Of a DNA stretch of 27,271 nt, positions 14,547 through 23,200 are shown one piece after another. Source of the DNA: a virus; the IMG/VR virus record IMGVR_UViG_3300009003_000847, positions 1 to 27,271 of that record. The stretch is one strand, 5' to 3'. A model generated the notes under the pieces. The model ran no database searches. It worked only from the letters and a program-made list of their open reading frames with translations, and was not told the DNA's origin. The position numbers and the translations under genes were made by a program. Position 1 is the stretch's first letter. Each line of letters starts with the position of its first letter.

Positions 14547-14950
14547 ACCCAAAGGATGAAAGCATCTTATCAGTGCCTATATCAGTAGGTGAATTGTTTG
14601 ATAGAATTTCTGTATTAGAAGTTAAAAGAATAAAGATTAACGATCCAGAAAAGCTTTCTCACGTGAATAATGAATACGAATTACTACTCCCCCTATGCGA
14701 GGAACGTATTTCAATAAAACCAGAACTAAAGTCATTACTCTCAGATATAACAGACGTCAACGAAAACCTATGGGACATACTAGAGCACCAAAGAAATAAA
14801 GAAAAGAATAAAGAATTAGATCAAGAGTTTATAAACATATCTATATCAGTATACAGAGAGAATGATAAAAGATTTAATATTAAAAATGAAATTAATAATT
14901 TAACTAATTCAAAAATTAAAGAACAAAAATATTATACCGCAGAAAAATGA
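14543..14950 (+). CDS. DUF6165-like helical protein
   Basis: A 135-residue, charged, mainly helical protein. The start SVPISVGELFDRISVLEVKRIKI, followed by DPEKL, LWDIL and NDKRFNIKNEINNL and ending near KEQKYY, matches what I know as DUF6165, a family found beside glycosyltransferases and without a known function. It overlaps both neighbours by four bases (ATGA each time), so the three genes are translated as a coupled set. It sits exactly between the two halves of a GT9-type enzyme. The GxLxDRxSxLEVK opening parallels GSLIDKLSTVDLK in the small protein at 4045-4353. A role in holding or regulating a transferase is an inference. Confidence 0.65.
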   Translation: MNPKDESILSVPISVGELFDRISVLEVKRIKINDPEKLSHVNNEYELLLPLCEERISIKPELKSLLSDITDVNENLWDILEHQRNKEKNKELDQEFINISISVYRENDKRFNIKNEINNLTNSKIKEQKYYTAEK

Positions 14951-16137
14951 GTCATATCGCTGAAGAATACGCAAAATCACTTGGTGTTAAAATAGGTCAA
15001 CCTGAAATCATTGGTCACTTCTACCCAATACCTTCTGAGAAATTTATAACGTTCCACACTAACAACACTAAATCTCCAGCAAGACATTATGATTATTGGG
15101 CCGTAACTATACAAATGATTAAACCCTTCTTAAAAAAAGAAGGAATAGATATAATACAAATAGGCGGAAAAGATGATGTCGTACTAAATGATTGCGATTT
15201 TAATTTACTAAATTGTTCATTCAAACAAATGACCTACGTATCCAGTAAGTCGTTACTGCATTTTGGTATAGATAGTCTTCCCGTCCATATAGCGAGCTGC
15301 TTTGATAAAAAAATAGTATGCCTCTACTCGAACCTTTTCCCAGAATGCTCTGGTCCAATATGGAATAAGAAATCACAAGTAAAATTAATTTCTCCTGATT
15401 TTTCCGAGATAAAACCATCTCTCTCAAACCATGAATCTGTAAAAAGAGTAAACGAAGTTAAGCCTGAAGAAATAGGTTGCGCAGTTTTAGATTTATTAAA
15501 TATCAAGCATGATTTAAATAACCTATATACATTAAATATAGGCAGGCATTTCCATAGTCGTGTAGTTGAGGCCGTGCCAAACACTATTGCGCCAGAAGGA
15601 TTCAAACAGTCGTCCTTGATTAATTTAAGGTGTGACTATGGGGCGAATAACGAAGGACTTTCTTCTTGGCTAAACTACAGGTCTAATTTAATGACTTCAA
15701 CAAAGATTACATTGGATCACATCAACAAATCCAATATCGTTGCGATGACTTTATTCCTGGAGGATGGAAACTTCGACAAAGAGTATCTAAATTATTTAAA
15801 CTCTCTGGGTGTTAAATACTCCTTAATATGCAGGGACTCATCCAAACTATCAGAACTTAGATTCAAGTTCTTTGATTGGACTGTTGAGGAATACAAACTG
15901 ACCCTAAAAAAAGATCTTGACTTCTGTGAAGAAATATGTGATAATACGTTCTATGAAAGCAATAAAGTACTTATATGCGATAGTAAAGAATACGCAAGCA
16001 AAGCGCACTGGAAAGCTGGAATTACAAACAATAAAGAAAAATCAAAAATCATCGACACTGATGACTTTTGGGAAGAAGTAGAACATTTCAACATATATAA
16101 TCATGGTAAAAGCAAAAAAAATCGAAACAGAGTCTGA
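14947..16137 (+). CDS. C-terminal half of a GT9-type glycosyltransferase plus an unknown domain
   Basis: A 396-residue protein. It opens with MSHIAEEYAKSLGV, which in GT9 enzymes lies in the middle, between acceptor and donor domains. The donor half follows: FITFHTNN (33-40), IDIIQIGG, and FGIDSLPVHIASCFDKK (106-122) followed by IVCLYSNLFPECSGPIW, equivalent to the D-S-G-x-x-H-x-A-x-x-x-x-K motif, with H114 retained. The N-terminal Rossmann half is missing here and is found at the end of the protein encoded at 12639-14546. Residues about 190-396 form another domain I do not recognise, ending in a basic tail. ATGA couples it to the DUF6165-like gene; its last 35 bases overlap the next gene. 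Confidence 0.65.
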   Translation: MSHIAEEYAKSLGVKIGQPEIIGHFYPIPSEKFITFHTNNTKSPARHYDYWAVTIQMIKPFLKKEGIDIIQIGGKDDVVLNDCDFNLLNCSFKQMTYVSSKSLLHFGIDSLPVHIASCFDKKIVCLYSNLFPECSGPIWNKKSQVKLISPDFSEIKPSLSNHESVKRVNEVKPEEIGCAVLDLLNIKHDLNNLYTLNIGRHFHSRVVEAVPNTIAPEGFKQSSLINLRCDYGANNEGLSSWLNYRSNLMTSTKITLDHINKSNIVAMTLFLEDGNFDKEYLNYLNSLGVKYSLICRDSSKLSELRFKFFDWTVEEYKLTLKKDLDFCEEICDNTFYESNKVLICDSKEYASKAHWKAGITNNKEKSKIIDTDDFWEEVEHFNIYNHGKSKKNRNRV

Positions 16138-16894
16138 GATAGACAACTCCATAGGGCCTTCGTTATTCAACAGGGACGAAAACGGTTTACTAAAAAACAT
16201 ACAATACGTCTTTAACGAAGATGGCTCCGTTAACTGGAGAGCGATGATAAAAGAAGAACATTTATTCCCAAACAAACTTTGGTTTCAGGCTAGAAATAAA
16301 GACATGCCAAGATCAATAGAAGGTTTAAAAGATAACCAACTTTTAATAAAACTTAGCGGAATCAAAGAGCTTGCCAGGCTAAGGGGGTTCTCAAGCATAT
16401 CCTACTCTATGGATAAGTGTGAAGATGATCATGTTGCAGTTACTTGTAGTACTGTTTTTATACCCAATTACGAAACAGGAAACGATCCAGTTTCATTTCA
16501 AGACATGGCAAATGCAAGTACAAAAAACACAAGTAGTTTTGCTACCAAATTTCTAGAGACTATAGCGTGCAACAGGTCTTTTGTCAGATGCGTTAGAAAC
16601 TTCCTAAATGTACATATTGTTGGAGACGACGAGATTGACAAATCAAACCCAAATGGACCTTCCCATCAAGATTCTTCTAAAAAAAGTGACCCATTTAGTC
16701 CTGTAACCACATTGAAGAATAGGGTGAAAAGCATTCTTTCCGTTGAATCGTTTGAAGAGTTTAAGCCTTTTATCAAAAAATGCTGGCAAGAAAAAAAAGA
16801 AGGAATCTACCAAAATAAAAATATAGAATCCTGGAAAGACTGGGACGACATCTCAGTCAAAGACGCCAAGATACTTATAAGCTTAATATCTTAA
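16103..16894 (+). CDS. Possible single-strand annealing/recombination protein
   Basis: A 263-residue protein of uncertain family. A core at about 80-178 has the look of phage annealing proteins of the Rad52/Sak/Erf type: GIKELARLRGFSSISYSM, a strand VAVTCSTVFIP, and then FATKFLETIACNRSFVRCV and NFLNVHIVGDDEI (147-178). The last part follows the pattern in which an A-E-T-R-A-x-x-R-A-L-R helix leads into a short beta strand. The tail is charged and ends in a lysine- and tryptophan-rich stretch. Association with ssb in the same operon fits recombination. I am not sure of the assignment. It starts at ATG inside the end of the previous gene and its stop overlaps the opposing tail gene by four bases. 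Confidence 0.4.
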   Translation: MVKAKKIETESEIDNSIGPSLFNRDENGLLKNIQYVFNEDGSVNWRAMIKEEHLFPNKLWFQARNKDMPRSIEGLKDNQLLIKLSGIKELARLRGFSSISYSMDKCEDDHVAVTCSTVFIPNYETGNDPVSFQDMANASTKNTSSFATKFLETIACNRSFVRCVRNFLNVHIVGDDEIDKSNPNGPSHQDSSKKSDPFSPVTTLKNRVKSILSVESFEEFKPFIKKCWQEKKEGIYQNKNIESWKDWDDISVKDAKILISLIS

Positions 16895-16900
16895 GCTTGT
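16877..16900. terminator. Hairpin across the shared stop codons of the convergent operons; candidate two-way terminator
   Basis: AAGCTTAA (16879-16886) and TTAAGCTT (16891-16898) pair perfectly around the loop TATC; one G-T and one A-T pair extend the stem to ten. The stop codons of both opposing genes lie in the 3' arm, sharing TTAA at 16891-16894. Neither side has a T-run, so termination would need a helper factor, or the hairpin may mainly protect 3' ends. Confidence 0.5.
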
Positions 16901-19900
16901 GGTGTCACAAACTTGTATGGATGCCCTTGTGGCAGTTTACTAGACGTGCCCCACTTGTGAGCTAAATATCCTTCCATCTTTTCTTGGACTGAAGAGTCTT
17001 CAAAGAATACGAGCTCGGCAATGTATCCATTGATTGATTGATCCTCTCCCTCATTGGCTCCAACATTAAGTGATGAAAATGGATTGGTGCCAATGTTCCC
17101 TGAACTTTCAACTTCCCCGTCAATCCTGATACTAGAATTACTTCCGTTAAATTTCACAACAATTAAAAGATCCTCTCCCTCATTGGCAGTGTTTGGGCCT
17201 GAGCCAAGGGCGATATTTGAACCTGTTCCACTGCCCCCTAATACTTGAATTGAATTGAAGCCAACTGTCCTCCTTGCAGACATTCTATTACCAGGCACAG
17301 TACTTTCAGTGCCAGCAATAATGAAATCCTGCTGGTTATTTATATTGCATTTGAAAATTACGGCAAAGTATAATGCCTTGGAGTTTTGATCGTATGCAAA
17401 AGAATTATTCTCAAGCACCTGGGCAGGTAAGTCCCAAGTTAGTACATTTAAATTATTAAGTGTCTCTACGCCCGTCTTGGGTCCAACTTTATTGGCGGTT
17501 AATACATTTAAGTGGAATCCATTGTCTGACTTATCGTCAACTTGAGACACGACTCCAGCAGATTCCGTTATGGTGGATATGTCGCTTGCGTCGTACCACG
17601 CAAATAAAGAAGCCACAGTGGGACTCCATGGTTTAAATATAAACTCTCTAGTCTTAGTATTTCCGCTAGCAGATCTAACATAAAGAGAGTATCCATCGCT
17701 TGGAGGTATTTCTGTAAATAAAAACGACACATCCTTGGTGCTGGCTTTTCCAACTACCATTGCCCCTAAATAAGACATCGTTTCGTCTCCACCATCATAC
17801 TCAATACCAAATGTAACTATCGGCGCATATTCATGTTCGAATGGAAATTTAACTTTTATGTAATTCTGATTGGCGGCTCTCATTCCATCAAGATTCACAA
17901 TGGTAATTTGATCATTCTGTATTAACTTTATTGGGTCTTCAGGGTTTCCGCCTTCAGCTTCAGCTATGATTTTATTAGCGTCCGCTAAAACTCCAGTTCC
18001 AATTGTATCAAATGGCAATATCTGAAAAAATCCAGGAGGATTATCTCCGTCTTCATTGTATGAGAAATTCACTCCAGATTGTAATACCTCTATAGTTCCA
18101 TCTCCTGGTTGATCTTCTTTAAAGGATTTGTATAAATTGTCGTCAGAAATAGAAAATCCATAAGAGTCTCCTGTATAGAGGTTTGCCTGGATTAAATTGT
18201 AATTTGTTTGGTCTCCCTGCTGCAACCCAGACTCATAATAATGATCTTCAAAGTTGTATTGAAAATTTATATCTAAACTCCCTGATAATCCAGTTAATTC
18301 ATTTATTTCTACTGGTCTAGATTCAGCTTTAAATCCTGTGGTATATATTAAATAATCATCACTATCTCTCTTTATGTCTAATTTTAAATGAGCCTCTCTT
18401 GTTTTTTCGTATCCACTTCCTGCATATTTATATATATGAGTTCCGCTTGAGTTTGTCCAACACCAATACTCCCCTACATCATTTATTTCCAGCCTTGAGC
18501 TTTCCGTTCCTCCAGTTATGTTTGTTATCTGTATGTCTCTACTTTGCTCCTGATCTATGTTTATACTTTCAAGGAATGATTGATTGCTAAAATCCTCAGA
18601 GAACAAACTAGTCATAACCCCAACCTTGTTCCGCCTTAACCCTAGCCATCCAATCCCTCCGCTAATTTCAGAAATCTTAGTCAATTGGGATTTATTCATT
18701 ATCACCGCAGGCATGCGCCCTATCGAATTAAGATAAGAGGCTCCCTGCTCGTAACTCTTTTGAAAATTAACTCCATCATGATACTGTATATCATAACTAT
18801 TCGGGTTGTTTACAGGGATAGAATATATTCCCCTAGTCTCCAGTATTCCAGATTTTATTTCTTCGTTACTAGCGCATTTAAATTTATTTTCATAAGGGTC
18901 GTAATATCCATAGTTGTAAATTCCTCCTGATATTACGCCACCTCCATTATCCTTTGAAACGTATCCAGTATACTTAGGAAAAGATTCAGCCCAATATTCT
19001 CCCGCTCCACTTCCATATGTTCCAGATCCAGTAAATCCTACTCCAGTTATAGTTGCTACATCTTTTAATTCTCCAGTATTAAAACCCTCCTGAATTGGCA
19101 GTGAATTATCGTATGTATATTCAATCCCAGTATTATTATAATTGTAAGTCGCATCAAAGGCAACCCCGCTATCATAAAATATTTCACCATCATAACCAAG
19201 TACTGAACCTGTTGTCTGACCTGTTCCTGTCACACCGTAGCAAGTTGTCATTAAATCACTGCCAGTGTTGTAATTCAAATCAAATGTATAGCGATATGCA
19301 TCGCCACCAGATATTCTGTAGCCATTAATGTTTCTTATTGCTGGGTTGTAATCTATCAGTAATGGTTGCTCAGGGTTCCCCACAAGCCCGCTAAACCCAA
19401 CTCCTGTAATGTATTCTTGAGGCTTAAAAAATCCAGATACATCCCCATAATAATATAAATCCCTAGGAACTGACATTACGTAATTGTTAGCGCCTGGCGT
19501 TAGCTCTATTGATGCAAAACCATTATTACCTGTCTCTGATCTTATAGCTTTACTTTTATCCGGAAAAGTACCATTTTCGAATCCAGTAAAATTATAAAGC
19601 TCTAAATACCTAAGGCCGTTTGCTATGCTTGATCCATTTTCTCCAGTTAATCCACTATAACTGCAATCAAAAACTCCCATATCAACTCCGGTTGATAAAA
19701 TAGAATAATTAGGCATCGGGTTCTGCGTGGTTAATATTGCCCTATTCTTGTTGCCTGTAAAATCTGTTAATATTATCTCTACAGAATAATTTCTACTATA
19801 GCTATCTCCTGTTATTTCATAGTTTAAAGTATTACCCAATAGGCCTGACTCAGAAAACACTTTAGTTCCATTATCTATAGCGTTTTGTCCTGTTAAATTT

Positions 19901-20202
19901 CCGTAGTTTTCATATATATTTACATCGAAACCACTTATGTATACATTCTTCTCTATGTCTGATGGGTTTTTATATATGTAGTCGTTCCTTGGATCGGTTA
20001 CCTCCCATTCTAAATTCAGGCTTGAGGTCTGAAAGTTCTGCTTATAATAAGATGTTGAGTCAGAAGACGGTTGCAAGTCCTTTACATCTTGAACTTCGCT
20101 AGATGAATTTAAATATATATTCGAAATCCTAAAAGTTTTTCCGTATTTTAACCTGGGATTAGATAGAGGTATTTGAACTTGACTGGAATTATTGAATGAC
20201 AT
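16891..20202 (-). CDS. Large receptor-binding/tail fibre protein with lectin-like domains
   Basis: An 1103-residue structural protein, directly after the gpJ-like gene, where lambda-type phages carry fibre proteins. The first 470 residues are rich in tyrosine, asparagine, glycine and repeated T-G/S-G turns (ITGVGFSG, GVTGTGQTTG), as in beta-rich tail proteins. At about 475-595, SYEQGASYLNSIGRMPAVI, GWLGLRRN and EYWCWTNSSG read like a degenerate C-type lectin fold. At about 735-860 a sandwich-like stretch has YIKVKFPFEHEYAPIVTF. The end (867-1095) begins SLFAWYDASDIST and finishes GYLAHKWG and LPQGHPYKF, a form common in marine LamG/ConA-like domains. It starts at TAATG, sharing one base with the gpJ stop. 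It probably binds a host surface glycan. Confidence 0.75.
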   Translation of the reverse strand: MSFNNSSQVQIPLSNPRLKYGKTFRISNIYLNSSSEVQDVKDLQPSSDSTSYYKQNFQTSSLNLEWEVTDPRNDYIYKNPSDIEKNVYISGFDVNIYENYGNLTGQNAIDNGTKVFSESGLLGNTLNYEITGDSYSRNYSVEIILTDFTGNKNRAILTTQNPMPNYSILSTGVDMGVFDCSYSGLTGENGSSIANGLRYLELYNFTGFENGTFPDKSKAIRSETGNNGFASIELTPGANNYVMSVPRDLYYYGDVSGFFKPQEYITGVGFSGLVGNPEQPLLIDYNPAIRNINGYRISGGDAYRYTFDLNYNTGSDLMTTCYGVTGTGQTTGSVLGYDGEIFYDSGVAFDATYNYNNTGIEYTYDNSLPIQEGFNTGELKDVATITGVGFTGSGTYGSGAGEYWAESFPKYTGYVSKDNGGGVISGGIYNYGYYDPYENKFKCASNEEIKSGILETRGIYSIPVNNPNSYDIQYHDGVNFQKSYEQGASYLNSIGRMPAVIMNKSQLTKISEISGGIGWLGLRRNKVGVMTSLFSEDFSNQSFLESINIDQEQSRDIQITNITGGTESSRLEINDVGEYWCWTNSSGTHIYKYAGSGYEKTREAHLKLDIKRDSDDYLIYTTGFKAESRPVEINELTGLSGSLDINFQYNFEDHYYESGLQQGDQTNYNLIQANLYTGDSYGFSISDDNLYKSFKEDQPGDGTIEVLQSGVNFSYNEDGDNPPGFFQILPFDTIGTGVLADANKIIAEAEGGNPEDPIKLIQNDQITIVNLDGMRAANQNYIKVKFPFEHEYAPIVTFGIEYDGGDETMSYLGAMVVGKASTKDVSFLFTEIPPSDGYSLYVRSASGNTKTREFIFKPWSPTVASLFAWYDASDISTITESAGVVSQVDDKSDNGFHLNVLTANKVGPKTGVETLNNLNVLTWDLPAQVLENNSFAYDQNSKALYFAVIFKCNINNQQDFIIAGTESTVPGNRMSARRTVGFNSIQVLGGSGTGSNIALGSGPNTANEGEDLLIVVKFNGSNSSIRIDGEVESSGNIGTNPFSSLNVGANEGEDQSINGYIAELVFFEDSSVQEKMEGYLAHKWGTSSKLPQGHPYKFVTPQA

Positions 20203-23200
20203 TATGTTAATACTGAATAAACTCTTGCGTAATAAGTACCGTTCTCAACTACTCTTTCGCTTCTAAATTCGTGCGATATGGTTTCAGCAGTCTTATCGTT
20301 AGGCACTTCGAATGTTGCCAGTAGAATGTTTTCGTTAAAGAATTGCACTCTGTAACTTGCCGCAGCAACAACCATTGACCAAGTAGCCTTTACTCCATAT
20401 GGTATATTGTCGCCAATATCTTCGCTCAATATTTCTACTGTTATTTCGGAAGGTGGGTCAATGCTATTTTCTGTAAATATTACCGGTGACTTTGGTTGCG
20501 TTAGTGATAAATCTCTTTCTATATTATCAAACTTGTCTTCGTTGTATTCTAATCCTTGAATATTATATACGCCATTAGAAGATTCCGCTATGTTTAGTAT
20601 TTTATATTTCTTGGGCTCTGCAAGGTTGACGGAATCTTCCATCATGAAAGTAGTACCCTTATTGTCTTTTAAATTAAAAAACGACTCATCAGCTTGTTTT
20701 TCCAAAATGTATCCAAGTTTCGTATCCCCACTCAATGTAACCCAATCTCCATGTATTGAATTGTTCTCAGAACCACTAACTGCTATAAAAATTTCTCCAG
20801 GGAACTCATTATCTGCCGCTATGTCTAATGTGCCTAGAGGGCATATATGATCAGTTTCTAAGTTTCCTTCTGACGCCAGGTCTGACTCTATTTCTTTTGC
20901 CACCCTAGGGTATCCATCAAGCCAGCTAAAAAATGTTATTTCGTTACTGTCGCATTCTTGCGGTTGATGCCATATAAATTTTTCAGGTATCGGAAGTTCT
21001 AAGTAATATCCACCTATCCACGCCATCTCATCTTCTGGCAACATAGCCTGAACCATTACTTGATCCATTTCGTTGTTTATGGTTGCAAGTATTCCTCCAC
21101 GCTCTTCTGCATCTTTTAGGGCTTCAACCCAAGTGTACTCACCAGTTACATGACTATATGGGTTATTAACCAACCTTAGTTTAGTGTCGTTCTCATAAAT
21201 CTTATTGACCGTGAACTGTTTTATTTGCTCGGCCCTCATGTCTTCTATTTGCTGGTCGGTCACTTCCCCTAAATCATCCAATGATTCAATTGTTTGATTT
21301 CCTGAGGTGTTATAAATTGTTATTTGCTTCCATGTGTCCTTATCATCTTCTTCTATTATTGTTCTTATTGGGTAATCGACCATTAGTTCCGCAGTTTTTC
21401 CGTCTCCGCTTATTTCAACATCAACTATTTTACCAGCAAACCTACCTATAGTTCTTTTATTGTCTAAAACATCTATTACATCTCCTGGCTTGAGATAAGA
21501 TCCAAGCGAGCTGGTAACGAAAGACAATAGTTCTGTTTCCATGTTTGCGCCCTTGACTAAAAAGTCAGCAGCTCTTTTTGCTTGAGCTTGAGAAGTTATT
21601 CCAAACCCATCTATGGTTTGCTCTATGATATTATTCTCTTGTATGGATTTTCTATCTTCAGAATGTTCCATTTTTGCTCTGAACATATTGTACTTATCTA
21701 CGTACTTTATCTTACATGAATTAGTTCTGCTTGTTTTCGGCGTACTAGAATAAGAGAATCCTTCTTTGGATATATTATTGTTAGCAAACAACATTACTGA
21801 ATCTTTTTTCTGATCCTGAAAGAAGTTGATTGAGCCCCCTGACCAATAAGCAAAAGCTCTAAATATCGCAGCAAATTCATTTATTAACTTAAAGGCATTT
21901 TGGGAGTTCATTAAAAATGCATTCAATGTGTACCTTGGCTCAACCAATGGATAGTCTATTTCTACAGCGCACTCCCCTGACTCCTGAGCTGGGTTTCTCT
22001 CTAGTATTATTTTCTTTCCAGATAATGTTGTTCCAATTATTTTAATAGATTCGCATATTCCATGATCGTAGTAAATGGCTAGTTTTTTATTCGTGTGATT
22101 ATATTCGCTTTGAAAATCCGCATCATCATAAGGGCCCTCTGCGGTTATTGATATGGTATTTTCTCCGGACAAAGAGAATTTTCTTTTAGGAGTTTTCGAG
22201 CTGTAACCAGTCGGAATAAACTCATCGCAATATTTCGCTATCCTGTAAAGAGTCCACCTGTCTATATTTTCGGGCTTTATTCCAAATTTACCTACTCCAT
22301 ATCTTTTGCTTGATATTAAATCATACAAACACCAGGCCGGATTATCGGTCCAAAGTTTTGCTTCTTCAGGAACCGGATCATCTTTAGATGCTTGGCCTTC
22401 GAATCTTCCATCCCAGTTTCCATTATACCGCCTTGTTTCCGGGTTGTAATTACTTGGGACTGCTACTTTCTTTAGCTTTAGGTGGTAATTTCTGGTGGGA
22501 ATAGAGGATACGTCTTTAGCGTTAACTCTTGTTCCTATAACAACTGAGTTAGGATAACTCAACTGAACCGGTGTTATTTCAGTTACCCCAGACAATAAAA
22601 AAGTCTCCTTGTATCTAGCGGCCTGCTCTCCCTCTTTTACTGGATTCCTTTCTCTATTTAATTTGTAAACCTTTACTATCCTATCCTTTCTAGATGGATT
22701 CTTTGGTAGATAAATTTTAACATCTTTCCTGTATGAACTCGTGGCTACGCCATAAATGTAAATATCGGTAGAGAAAGGAGTCTCTCCTTCGTTTCCGTAT
22801 TTTATTCTAAACTTCGCTTTGTTTGGCCAAATCTCTCCTGCGTTTTCTATTTTTGTTCCAATATTCCATCCATCATCAGGGTTTATAAAGCCTTTTATAA
22901 CTGTCCAAGCCGCCAGCATTGCAAGCTCCCACGCAGCCGCTGCAGCGTTTTCTCCAGCGATAGCTCCTGCACCTGCGGCTAATTGCGGAACCATTGCAGC
23001 TGTAGCCATGAGCGCGAATTTAATCGCTGTAGCTGCATAATAGGCCGCTAACAATCCGTGGTAGATCTGGTATGCAGACATTATCCAAGTCCAAAGTTTT
23101 CCTATTTTGTATGTTATCTCTATTGTGTCTCCCTCGTATATATATGATAATTGGTCTATCTGAATTGTAACGTACATCTCTTCGACTAATGGATTAATAA

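Noticed and set aside
12639-16137. Sequencing frameshift as the reason for the split GT9
   Set aside because: A complete 135-residue gene lies between the halves and both junctions are clean ATGA overlaps, so a simple frame error cannot join them.
20690-21170. Diversity-generating retroelement acting on the C-type-lectin-like domain
   Set aside because: No reverse transcriptase and no template repeat are visible in the window. It could lie elsewhere, but there is no evidence here.
22819-23040. Open frame on the plus strand opposite the gpJ hydrophobic stretch
   Set aside because: It is the mirror of an alanine-rich coding region; the opposing gpJ frame is supported by homology and by tail gene order.
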